Assembly (NCBI GenBank): GCA_910588815.1
Contig: CAJUQY010000010.1
Location: 20,356 to 84,355 of the forward strand
Source of the DNA: an uncultured Lachnospiraceae bacterium
Lineage (GTDB): Bacteria; Bacillota; Clostridia; Lachnospirales; Lachnospiraceae
Length of the DNA stretch: 64,000 nucleotides
Reading direction: 5' to 3'
In this document: piece by piece, positions 16,096 through 23,916 of the stretch
Layout: every line of letters begins with the position of its first letter
Numbering within the stretch: the first letter of the stretch is position 1
Position numbers and translations under genes: made by a program
The notes under the pieces: generated by a model
What the model was told of the DNA's origin: nothing
The model's input: the letters and a program-made list of their open reading frames with translations, nothing else
Database searches by the model: none

Positions 16096-17412
16096 ATGGC
16101 ATATCAGGATCGCTATGAGGCATATCTTGGCCAGATTCCGGAGGACATCGCGTACTGCAAGAGCACCGGACGGAGCCATGTGTTTGGATATACCAGTAAT
16201 TATGACGTGGTTTTAAAATGGGATATTGACGGATACAACCGGATTTTACAGGAGTTTTTGAAGGAAGAGCCGAGGGCTCAGGCGGGGGATACCATAGATA
16301 CCATGGAAGATTTCGCCAGAATCAGCAGTTACTGCCTGATGAAGGGGATTGGCGCCAATTTTGACATTACCAGTCTCGAGGTGTGTAATTACTTACAGGA
16401 GCATTTCCGGTCGGAGCCGGCCCTCGGAGGGACCTGTGCCCAGGGAGTGGCGGCGCTGGCGGCCATGGGATTTCCCATGGCCGCCCAGCTGACGGATAAG
16501 TGCAGAGAGGTCTGCGAGATGATGGATGCCCCCGGCGTTCAGGTGGTGAAGGGCGGGAGACTTGTGCCGATCATGGAGGGAGCCTCTCAGGAAGCTCCCG
16601 TCTACCATATGATTTTACAGTTTTCCAAGGATGACAGGATCAGGATTCATGGGAAAGAGTACGCTGTGCCTCTGTCCAACCGCCTGATTCTCTTCTATGA
16701 CAGGATCCATAAGACGGTGCCCATTGACGCGGATTTTTTTGACTATTGGGATGCGCATGCGGAGGACATTTCTTCTTATCTGGTTTCCGGGTTTGACGCG
16801 GTGATCGACACGGCGGTCATGGAAAATCGGCTGGATCAGTTAAGCCGCCACTTTGAGAACATGCGGAGAAAGAATCCGGATTTCATTGCCTACCTGGAGG
16901 GGGCTTACTATATGAACCCTCAGGTGAAGGAGATGCTGTTTAAACGTATGGCTCCCTATGTCAACATCGTGGGAACCAACGAGGAAGAGCTGGTGGCTCA
17001 GAACGAAGGATATGGACTTGAGACGGACATTACGGATATTGAATCGGTGATCCGGGGGATCGAAGCGCTGATGTCCCGCTGCGGTATCCGGGGAGTGGTG
17101 CTTCACACGAAAGATTATTCCCTGTATTACGGCGAAAAGCTTCAGGGAATTGATATGGAAAAAGGCCTTACCATGGGGAATCTGATGTCGGGGACCAGGG
17201 CCAGAATCGGAAAATACGGAACGGTTGAGGAGTGCAGAGAGACCTTGAATCTGGGGCTGAGCCCGGTGGGGCTTGCATTCCATGAGAGGCTTGAAAGCCT
17301 TGAGACGTCAGGGCAGGCGGTACTGGTGCCGTCCAGATATCTGGAGCATCCTAAATACACCATCGGCCTGGGCGATACTTTTGTGGCAGGGGTCCATACC
17401 TGCTTCCGGTAA
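16096..17412 (+). CDS. ADP-dependent glucokinase/phosphofructokinase family sugar kinase
   Basis: 438 residues. The pattern fits the ADPGK family (ribokinase-like superfamily): an N-terminal sugar-binding GYTSNYDVV (31-39), a GGTCAQGVAALAAMG glycine region (111-125), a YLEGA motif (266-270) where family members usually have HxE, the Mg-binding NxxE as NEEE (295-298) and the anion-hole and catalytic GLGD (424-427, D427). Archaeal members use ADP to phosphorylate glucose or fructose 6-phosphate; bacterial members are less studied and substrate and phosphoryl donor here are unknown. AGAAGGTGG precedes ATG 16096; a GTG at 16087 falls within that site. Confidence 0.8.
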   Translation: MAYQDRYEAYLGQIPEDIAYCKSTGRSHVFGYTSNYDVVLKWDIDGYNRILQEFLKEEPRAQAGDTIDTMEDFARISSYCLMKGIGANFDITSLEVCNYLQEHFRSEPALGGTCAQGVAALAAMGFPMAAQLTDKCREVCEMMDAPGVQVVKGGRLVPIMEGASQEAPVYHMILQFSKDDRIRIHGKEYAVPLSNRLILFYDRIHKTVPIDADFFDYWDAHAEDISSYLVSGFDAVIDTAVMENRLDQLSRHFENMRRKNPDFIAYLEGAYYMNPQVKEMLFKRMAPYVNIVGTNEEELVAQNEGYGLETDITDIESVIRGIEALMSRCGIRGVVLHTKDYSLYYGEKLQGIDMEKGLTMGNLMSGTRARIGKYGTVEECRETLNLGLSPVGLAFHERLESLETSGQAVLVPSRYLEHPKYTIGLGDTFVAGVHTCFR

Positions 17413-17493
17413 ATCCGGAAAGCGTTATCGGGCGGGGCAGGCCCCGTCGATTCCGGATAAGAAAATCGAAAACGGGAAAAGGAGAAGAAGATT

Positions 17494-18999
17494 ATGGCAT
17501 ATTTGATGGGAATCGATCTGGGGACGTCGAGTCTTAAGACGATCATTATTGATGAGGCCGGAACAGTAATGGCGCAGAGTGCGAGGCCATATCAGTTTGC
17601 TTCTCCCTTCGGAGGTTATGCGGAGCATGACCCTGAGGAGTGGTGGCAGGCATGCTGTACAACAGTCAGAGAGGCCCTTGCTTCTTTGCATGCGCCGGCG
17701 TCCGAGGTGAAGGGGGTCAGCTTTTCCGGGCAGATGCACGGAGCGGTGTTGTTGGATCGGGATTTTCATGTGATTCGTCCCGCGATTCTCCACTGCGACG
17801 CCCGTTCCTCCGAACAGGTGGCAAAGCTCTCGGAAGCCCTCGGGCCGGAAAAAGTCCGGGAATTGGTGATGAATCCTGTGTATACCGGTTTCCTGCTCCC
17901 TTCTCTTTTGTGGGTCAGGGACCATGAGCCGGAGAACTATGAAAAAGTCCGGTATGTGTTTTTGCCGAAAGACTATTTGAAATTTAAGCTGACGGGAGAG
18001 GTTTCTTCCGATTACTCGGACGCGTCGGCGACACTTGCCTTTGATATAAGAAGAAATTGCTGGTCGGAGGAAATTCTTGGAGCCGTGGATGTGCCACTGG
18101 ATATCTTTCCCAGGTGTTATGGGACAGACGAGGCCACAGGATGCGTCTCAGAGGCGGCTTCCAAGGAAACGGGCCTTGCCGCCTCCACGGTTGTGGTGGC
18201 CGGGGGCGGAGACCAGGTGATGCAGGGCATCGGGAACGGAATTGTGAAGGTTGGCCAGGCTTCCTCCAACATCGGGACCAGCGGGCAGGTCTCCTTCCAG
18301 AGCGACGTGCCGATAGTCAATCCTGCCCTCTCTACCAATACTTTCTGCGGTTATAAAAAAGGACGCTGGATCACCATGGGCGCCATTATGAACGCAGGTT
18401 TATCCCTTAAGTGGTTTAACAGCCTCTTTGAGACGGCTGATTATAACCTGATAAATGAACAAGTTGCAAAGGTGAAACCGGGAAGCGGGGGAGTTGTTTT
18501 CCTTCCGTACCTCAATGGAGAGCGGACCCCCCATGTGAATCCCAATTTAAGCGGAGTGTTCCTGGGCGTCAATCTGAATACGGGGCGTCCCGAGATGTCG
18601 AGGGCAGTGATGGAGGGCGTGGCTTTCGCCTTAAATCAGTGTATCGAGGTCTGCGGGGAGCTGGGGCTTAAGGCGGAGACCATAGTGGCCTCCGGCGGCG
18701 GCGCCAGAAGCGCGCCCTGGCTTCAGATCCAGGCAGACATTTTCGGCATTCCCTTAAAGGTGGCGGATACCGAGGAGCAGGCAGGCCTCGGCTCGGCCAT
18801 TGCGGCGGGCGTCGGCGCGGGGATTTACCGGGATATCGAGGAAGGCTGTCAGACAGTGGTGAAGTACAAGGATTTTGTTGTAGTTCCCAATGCCGAAAAC
18901 CATAAGGCCTACGAAGAGTACTATCAGCTTTTCAAGGATACTTATACAGCCGGAAAGGATGTTTTGCAGCGGGTAACATTGATGGGGCGCAGGCACTAG
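17494..18999 (+). CDS. FGGY-family sugar kinase, xylulokinase-like
   Basis: 501 residues, the usual FGGY length. It has the N-terminal ATPase start MGIDLGTSSLKTIIID, the substrate segment SFSGQMHGAVLLD typical of xylulokinases, the catalytic aspartate region VVAGGGDQVMQGIG and the C-terminal signature region VMEGVAFALNQCIE with ASGGGARSAPWLQIQADIFG. It transfers the gamma-phosphate of ATP to a ketopentose or polyol. The exact sugar is uncertain because FGGY specificities mix. It lies between the ADPGK-family kinase and the sugar transporter ATPase. Two different kinases in one operon suggest a two-step or dual-sugar pathway. Confidence 0.85.
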   Translation: MAYLMGIDLGTSSLKTIIIDEAGTVMAQSARPYQFASPFGGYAEHDPEEWWQACCTTVREALASLHAPASEVKGVSFSGQMHGAVLLDRDFHVIRPAILHCDARSSEQVAKLSEALGPEKVRELVMNPVYTGFLLPSLLWVRDHEPENYEKVRYVFLPKDYLKFKLTGEVSSDYSDASATLAFDIRRNCWSEEILGAVDVPLDIFPRCYGTDEATGCVSEAASKETGLAASTVVVAGGGDQVMQGIGNGIVKVGQASSNIGTSGQVSFQSDVPIVNPALSTNTFCGYKKGRWITMGAIMNAGLSLKWFNSLFETADYNLINEQVAKVKPGSGGVVFLPYLNGERTPHVNPNLSGVFLGVNLNTGRPEMSRAVMEGVAFALNQCIEVCGELGLKAETIVASGGGARSAPWLQIQADIFGIPLKVADTEEQAGLGSAIAAGVGAGIYRDIEEGCQTVVKYKDFVVVPNAENHKAYEEYYQLFKDTYTAGKDVLQRVTLMGRRH

Positions 19000-19035
19000 C
19001 CTGACCTGAAAAAGAAAGCATAGAGGTGAGAAAAG

Positions 19036-20556
19036 TTGGGAGAAGAAATGAGGAACAAGGATGAGTACATCTTTGAATGCGAGGGCATTTACAAGGCATT
19101 CGGCGGTACTCAGGCGCTGGCGGACGTCCAGCTTCATGTGAAAAAGGGCGAGGTGATCGCGCTGCTTGGTGAGAACGGTGCGGGAAAATCGACCCTGATG
19201 AAAGCGGTCATCGGTCTTCATCAGCCCGATGCAGGTACCATGACCTTTGAGGGAAAACCGTATTCTGCCAGAGGTCCCGTGGAAGCAATGCATGCCGGTA
19301 TCTCTATGATTCACCAGGAGTTGAATCCGGAGCCGCATCTGACGATCGCGGAGAGCATTTTCTTAAAGCGGGAGAGTACAAAGGGCATTTTCCTGGATAA
19401 GAAGGCCCAGAATAAGCGGGCACAGGAGATTCTGGATCAGTTTGGCTTTGCGTATCCGGCTACGACTATGATGAGGAATCTGACGCTGGCGCAGATGCAG
19501 ATGGTTGAGATCATCAAGGCGGTATCCTGCGACGCGAAGATGATCATCATGGATGAGCCTACTTCCTCCCTGGACAGCGAAGAGACGGAGCATCTGTTTG
19601 CAACTATCCGTGATCTGAAGTCCAAGGGTGTATCGATCATTTACATTTCACATCGTATGGATGAGATTTTTGAGATCTGCGACAGTGTTGCCGTATTCCG
19701 TGATGGTACTTATGTGGGCGCCCGCTCCATGGATGGAGTCACCAGAGATGAGCTGATTTCTATGATGGTGGGCCGCCAGGTGAAGAACGTGTTCCCTAAG
19801 ACGGACTGCGAGATCGGTGATGTGGTATTTAAGGTGGAGGGCCTCACGGGAAATGGATTTGAAAATATTAGCTTTGAAGTCCGTGCCGGAGAGATTCTGG
19901 GCCTGACCGGTCTGGTGGGCTCCGGGCGGAGCGAGACCATGAGGGCTATTTTCGGTTTGGATCCTTTGAAGAGCGGAAGTATGTGGTTGAACGGTGAGCA
20001 GGTTACCATCAAGAGTCCCAGGGATGCCATCAACAAGGGTGTCTGTATGGTGAACGAGGATAGAAAGGATTTCGGTCTGTGCCTGTTCCGCTCCCTCAGG
20101 GAGAATATTTCTCTGCCGAACCTTCCGGCAAGACAGAAGGGGCTTTTACTTAACCAGAAGAGGGAGAAGCGGGAATGTGAAGAGTATGCGAAGCTTTTGA
20201 CCGTCAAAGCGGGCAGCATTGAGCACAATGCCTACTCCCTGTCCGGCGGCAACCAGCAGAAGGTGGTTATCGCGAAATGGATCATGGCAGGACCCAAGGT
20301 GTTGATCCTTGACGAGCCTACCAGAGGCGTGGACGTAGGCGCCAAGTCGGAGATCCATACGTTGATGTGCCAGTTTGCCGCGAAAGGCATGGCAATCATC
20401 ATGATTTCCTCTGAGCTTCCCGAGGTTATGGGTATGAGCGACAGAATTCTGGTCTACCATGAGGGTAAGCTCAACGGTGAGTTGAGCCGTGAAGAGGTGT
20501 TAAGTGGTGCGGCAACACAGGAAGTCATCCTAGCAAAAGAATTCGGTGGAAAGTAG
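19036..20556 (+). CDS. Sugar ABC transporter ATPase with two nucleotide-binding domains (RbsA/MglA type)
   Basis: 506 residues with duplicated ATPase domains. The first has Walker A GENGAGKST, the Q-loop region IHQELNP, and Walker B MIIMDEPTSSLD. The second has a degenerate Walker A GLVGSGRSE, signature LSGGNQQKVVIAKWI and Walker B VLILDEPTRGVD. That asymmetry is normal for carbohydrate uptake transporter class 2. Start: TTG 19036 has GAGGTG seven bases upstream; ATG 19048 with GGGAG is a possible alternative. It powers import through the next gene's permease. Confidence 0.93.
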   Translation: MGEEMRNKDEYIFECEGIYKAFGGTQALADVQLHVKKGEVIALLGENGAGKSTLMKAVIGLHQPDAGTMTFEGKPYSARGPVEAMHAGISMIHQELNPEPHLTIAESIFLKRESTKGIFLDKKAQNKRAQEILDQFGFAYPATTMMRNLTLAQMQMVEIIKAVSCDAKMIIMDEPTSSLDSEETEHLFATIRDLKSKGVSIIYISHRMDEIFEICDSVAVFRDGTYVGARSMDGVTRDELISMMVGRQVKNVFPKTDCEIGDVVFKVEGLTGNGFENISFEVRAGEILGLTGLVGSGRSETMRAIFGLDPLKSGSMWLNGEQVTIKSPRDAINKGVCMVNEDRKDFGLCLFRSLRENISLPNLPARQKGLLLNQKREKRECEEYAKLLTVKAGSIEHNAYSLSGGNQQKVVIAKWIMAGPKVLILDEPTRGVDVGAKSEIHTLMCQFAAKGMAIIMISSELPEVMGMSDRILVYHEGKLNGELSREEVLSGAATQEVILAKEFGGK

Positions 20557-20569
20557 GAGGAGATAGAAA

Positions 20570-21553
20570 ATGGCTCAGAAAAATGAAAGCAAGATTTTGG
20601 GAATGGAGCGGGATACCTTCCGCAGCCTGATGGGAAAGTACGGCGTCAGCATCGTTATGCTGGTCATGATCATCGTGATCGGTATTGTGGAGAGCAGATT
20701 CTTAAGCCCGACCAACCTGATCAACGTTGCGACACAGATCACAGTGAACGGCATGCTGGCTTTCGGCATGTGTATGGCCATCACCACCGGCGGTATCGAC
20801 CTGACGGTCGGCGCGCAGGTGGCTCTCGGCGGTATGGTTCTTGCCATTGCCAATGTAAAGGGCGGTATGCCTTTGGGCGTCGGAATCATTCTTGCGCTTT
20901 TGGCGACGACGGCTTTCGGCTTCATCAACGGATTCCTGATTTCAAAATTTAACATGTTTCCCTTTGTGGTTACCTTGTCTATGCAGTTGGTTATCCGCGG
21001 TGTGGCCCTCGTCCTTAGCGGCGGTCAGGGCATCCAGCTTGGAAACGACATTGCGCAGCTTTATTACTACAATGTATTTGGTGTGATCCCGCTGCCGATT
21101 GTGATCTATATTGTGATTTTTGTTCTGATGTATCTGATGTTCCACTGGATGAAGCTTGGGCGTTACATTCTGGCAGTCGGCGGAAATCCCAATGCGGCGC
21201 TCGCTTCCGGTGTCAATGTTTTCCGGATCAAGGTGTACGCTTATGCCATCAGCGGATTCCTGGCAGGTGTGGCTTCCCTCCTGCTTGTGGCGAAAACCGG
21301 CAATGCGAAATCCAACATCGGTGAGGGCTATGAGACGGACGCCGTGGCTGCCTGTGTAATCGGAGGAACTTCCTTTGCGGGCGGTATTGCGACCATGCCC
21401 GGCGTTGTGATCGGTACTTTCATCGTAGGTTTTATCTATAACGGTATTAACATGATCGGTGTCAATGCCAACTTCCAGTCCATCATCCGCGGTCTCGTTA
21501 TCATCCTTACGGTTATGCTGGATATGGCCATCAATGGCAGAAACAGAAAATAA
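20570..21553 (+). CDS. Sugar ABC transporter permease (RbsC type)
   Basis: 327 residues, about eight to ten membrane spans. It shows the family segment GGIDLTVGAQVALGG and the late motifs TDAVAACVIGGTSFAGG and MPGVVIGTFIVGFIYNGINM. GGAGG precedes ATG 20570, only 13 bases after the ATPase. The operon transcript probably ends at the terminator right after it, leaving the binding protein on a separate message. Confidence 0.93.
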   Translation: MAQKNESKILGMERDTFRSLMGKYGVSIVMLVMIIVIGIVESRFLSPTNLINVATQITVNGMLAFGMCMAITTGGIDLTVGAQVALGGMVLAIANVKGGMPLGVGIILALLATTAFGFINGFLISKFNMFPFVVTLSMQLVIRGVALVLSGGQGIQLGNDIAQLYYYNVFGVIPLPIVIYIVIFVLMYLMFHWMKLGRYILAVGGNPNAALASGVNVFRIKVYAYAISGFLAGVASLLLVAKTGNAKSNIGEGYETDAVAACVIGGTSFAGGIATMPGVVIGTFIVGFIYNGINMIGVNANFQSIIRGLVIILTVMLDMAINGRNRK

Positions 21554-21576
21554 TGTTTTCTTAGATTCTTTCTATG

Positions 21577-21609
21577 GTGCCTCTGCAGTTTTTACAGAGG
21601 CACTTTTAA
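21577..21609 (+). terminator. Terminator between permease and binding-protein genes
   Basis: GTGCCTCTG (21577-21585) pairs perfectly with CAGAGGCAC (21595-21603), followed by TTTT. It separates the operon from the binding-protein gene. Confidence 0.85.
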
Positions 21610-21794
21610 GATCCTACTAAAAATGTTTGAAGCTATGAAATTATATTTTTTACAAAAACAGAAAAAGAACGAATTTGACAAAGCAGATGTGAATCTTCTG
21701 AAAAAAATTGGCGGTTGTGCTGTTTTTGAGGAAGGAGATAACTAATATAGAAGAGTAAAACAGCTGGTTTCATTAAGAAGATTATAAAAGTACA
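21610..21794. other. AT-rich spacer before the binding-protein promoter
   Basis: The gap between permease and binding-protein genes is 316 bases. Apart from the terminator and the promoter I see only a 40-codon open frame (21623-21745) that lacks a ribosome binding site. Confidence 0.5.
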
Positions 21795-21823
21795 TTGACT
21801 TCTGGGATTGTCTGTGCTAATAT
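21795..21823 (+). promoter_or_regulatory. Promoter of the sugar-binding protein gene
   Basis: TTGACT (21795-21800), 17 bases, TAATAT (21818-21823). A separate promoter would let the binding protein be made in excess of the membrane components. Confidence 0.7.
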
Positions 21824-21869
21824 TGTATCAGCTTGAAAACAAGCATATCAAAAAAGGAGGAAAAGAAAC

Positions 21870-22976
21870 ATGAAAAAAGTGTTGGCAGTAGTTATGGCAT
21901 CCATGATGGTGCTCAGCCTGGCAGCCTGTGGCGGTGACAAGAAGGAAGAAACCAGTGCACCCACTGAGGCTACAACGGAAGCTGCAAAGGACACAACAGA
22001 AGCTACGGCAGAAGATACGACGGCCGCTTCTACGGAAGAGAGCAAGGCTGACGAGACTCAGGCTGCCGCTCCGGCTGGTGAGTATGTGGCAGATGTGAAC
22101 AACGATGGGAAGATCATCGTAGGCTACATCTCCAAGAATCTGACCGATGTATTCCACATCGCGATCAATGATCATGCGAAGACCACTTTTGAGCAGTGGA
22201 AGTCCGAAGGCAAGATTGATGACTGGACCGGTATCCTGGATGGTGAGACTGACCCCAACAAGCAGATTGACCATGCAGATACCTGCATCTCCAAGGGATG
22301 TGATTTCGTTGTATTCCTTCCCGCTGAGAAGGATGCTTCCGATCCCGCTTTGGTCAAGATGGCTGACGCTGGCATCAATGTGCTGTGTGTGAACTCTGAT
22401 ACCACCAGCACTCCGGAGAAGGCAATTGCTCTTACGATCTCTGACGATACAGAGGCCGGCAGAATGCTTGCGAACTGGGTTGTTGATAACTGCCCCGACG
22501 GTGGTAAGTATGTGCATTGCCAGGGCGCTCAGGGTAACTCCGCGCAGATCGCCAGAGGCGAAGGCATGCATGAGATCATGGATGCGCATCCTGAGTTCGA
22601 GCTGGTCAGCGAGCAGTACAACGTAGAGTGGAGCGCTGACTCTGCAGTGAACCAGGCGACGGACGCCCTCACCAAGTATGGTGACGAGCTGGTAGCCGTT
22701 ATCTGTGATAATGACGACATGTCTTCCGCAGTGCAGCGTTACATGAACCAGCAGGGCAGAAGCGATGTTGTCTGCATTGGCGTTGACGGAAACGAAGGCC
22801 CGATCCAGATGGTTGCTGACGGCGAGATGGGCGCTACCATTAAGCAGGATGGCGTTGGACAGCTTCAGGCTGCTATGGATATCATCACCGCGATCATCGA
22901 AGGCAAAGAGTGGGAGAATCCCCCGATTCCTTTCGTTCTGGTGACGAAGGACAATGCTGCTGATTATCTGAAGTAA
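21870..22976 (+). CDS. Sugar ABC transporter substrate-binding lipoprotein
   Basis: 368 residues. A lipoprotein signal ends at LAAC (C20), followed by a Thr/Glu/Ala-rich linker to about residue 70 and a periplasmic-binding-protein type I fold (Peripla_BP_4 class). Visible are IIVGYISKNLTDVF, the stretch around QIDHADTCISKGCDFVVF, and the hinge region VICDNDDMSSAVQRY. It delivers a sugar to the permease at 20570. The ligand is not identifiable by eye; ribose, xylose, galactose and inositol binders all share this fold. AAAGGAGG precedes ATG 21870. Confidence 0.92.
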   Translation: MKKVLAVVMASMMVLSLAACGGDKKEETSAPTEATTEAAKDTTEATAEDTTAASTEESKADETQAAAPAGEYVADVNNDGKIIVGYISKNLTDVFHIAINDHAKTTFEQWKSEGKIDDWTGILDGETDPNKQIDHADTCISKGCDFVVFLPAEKDASDPALVKMADAGINVLCVNSDTTSTPEKAIALTISDDTEAGRMLANWVVDNCPDGGKYVHCQGAQGNSAQIARGEGMHEIMDAHPEFELVSEQYNVEWSADSAVNQATDALTKYGDELVAVICDNDDMSSAVQRYMNQQGRSDVVCIGVDGNEGPIQMVADGEMGATIKQDGVGQLQAAMDIITAIIEGKEWENPPIPFVLVTKDNAADYLK

Positions 22977-23020
22977 TTTTCGGATTACATAGGGAAGCGG
23001 ATTTGCTGATGATTTTTCGA

Positions 23021-23052
23021 CGGGCATGTGTGAAACGCACATGCTCGTTTTT
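23021..23052 (+). terminator. Terminator after the binding-protein gene
   Basis: CGGGCATGTG (23021-23030) pairs with CACATGCTCG (23038-23047, one G.T) around TGAAACG, followed by TTTTT. Confidence 0.88.
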
Positions 23053-23095
23053 GAATACGGGTCCCAAAGGAAGAATGTCAGCAAAGCATAATATA

Positions 23096-23123
23096 TTGAC
23101 TTTTCTCATAAAGAAGTTATAAT
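23096..23123 (+). promoter_or_regulatory. Promoter of the repeat-bearing lipoprotein gene
   Basis: TTGACT (23096-23101), 16 bases, TATAAT (23118-23123). Confidence 0.75.
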
Positions 23124-23157
23124 GATATCGGAAAACCAATTTAAAAGGAGTAGCAAA

Positions 23158-23796
23158 ATGATGAGAAAAAGTATGAAAGTGACCTTGTGTGCAGCTCTTG
23201 TTTTTTCTCTGATGGCTTTGGCGGCCTGCGGAGGGAAAGAAAGTAAAGACAGTGTTGTGAAGCCGCCCAGTGCAGCGGAGACAAAGGCGCCGGACACAGA
23301 GGCGGCCGGAACAGAAGCGCCTGACAGCGAATCATCCACGGCAGCGGAGACAGAGGCGTCTGACAGCGAATCATCCACGGCAGCGGAGACAAAGGCGCCT
23401 GACAGCGAATCGTCCGCGGCAGCGGAAACCAGTGCGGCCCAGTCGGGCGGTACGACCGGCAGTGGAAAATATGCTACAGTTGCGGATTTTGCCAATTCAT
23501 CAGAGGTTCAGACTCAGCTGGAAATACAGAAGAAGAGCCTTGACGGTACCGGTATGGATATTGCGATTACCGGTGAGGATAATAAGCTGATCTACACCTT
23601 TACTTATCAGGAACTGGAGAACCAGGAAGGAATGGCAGAGGCATTGGAGCAGGGGCTGGAAGGCCAGAAGAGTACCTTTGTCAGCGTGGCGAAATCCATT
23701 AAGCTGGCGGTAGAGATTGAGAATCCTGTCGTGGTTGTCCAGTATCTGGACGCGAAGGGTGAAGTGATTTATTCCGCAGAGTTTACCGCGGATTAA
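23158..23796 (+). CDS. Lipoprotein with acidic tandem-repeat linker and DUF4854-like domain
   Basis: 212 residues. A signal ends at LAAC with C24 lipidated. Residues about 40-95 are a low-complexity Ser/Glu/Ala/Asp linker with three 13-residue repeats. The globular C-terminal domain (about 105-212, FANSSEVQTQLE to the end) resembles by eye the small DUF4854-type domain seen in Clostridia surface lipoproteins; its function is not known. It has its own promoter and lies between a sugar-binding protein and a phosphate transporter, so no pathway can be assigned. AAAAGGAG supports ATG 23158; an ATG at 23122 sits inside the -10 box. Confidence 0.8.
   Translation: MMRKSMKVTLCAALVFSLMALAACGGKESKDSVVKPPSAAETKAPDTEAAGTEAPDSESSTAAETEASDSESSTAAETKAPDSESSAAAETSAAQSGGTTGSGKYATVADFANSSEVQTQLEIQKKSLDGTGMDIAITGEDNKLIYTFTYQELENQEGMAEALEQGLEGQKSTFVSVAKSIKLAVEIENPVVVVQYLDAKGEVIYSAEFTAD
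23317..23433 (+). repeat. Three 39-bp tandem repeats within the lipoprotein linker
   Basis: Units at 23317-23355, 23356-23394 and 23395-23433 each encode 13 residues on the pattern APDSESSTAAETE. The copies differ by only a few bases, indicating recent expansion. The number of units could vary between strains. Confidence 0.9.
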
Positions 23797-23801
23797 GCTA
23801 G

Positions 23802-23831
23802 AGTCAACGACAAAATAATTTGCCGTTCATT
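23802..23831. repeat. Degenerate copy of the short palindrome family
   Basis: AGTCAAC (23802-23808) and GTTCATT (23825-23831) flank an A/T core with TTTGCCGTTCATT, a diverged version of the right half seen at 1546-1560 and 12600-12612. It also follows a stop codon closely. Confidence 0.3.
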
Positions 23832-23853
23832 ATAAAAGTATATCTGAGAGAAG

Positions 23854-23895
23854 AACAGGCCAAAGCCGGCAGGAGAGACCGGACTTTGGCCTGTT
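23854..23895. terminator. Bidirectional terminator hairpin between convergent genes
   Basis: AACAGGCCAAAG-CCGG (23854-23869) pairs with CCGG-A-CTTTGGCCTGTT (23879-23895). It sits between the + strand lipoprotein gene and the minus strand transporter gene. Confidence 0.75.
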
Positions 23896-23916
23896 TGGCT
23901 TTGTACGTCTTTGACC

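Noticed and set aside
21623..21745. 40-codon open frame before the sugar-binding protein gene
   Set aside because: It starts MFEAMKLYFLQKQKK but has no ribosome binding site, lies in AT-rich spacer and has no recognisable similarity.
21828..23084. 418-codon minus-strand open frame across the sugar-binding protein gene
   Set aside because: Antisense shadow of a well-supported lipoprotein gene; no start signal and no family resemblance.
23317..23433. CRISPR-like array
   Set aside because: The 39-bp units are contiguous, in frame and coding, with no spacers; they are protein tandem repeats.
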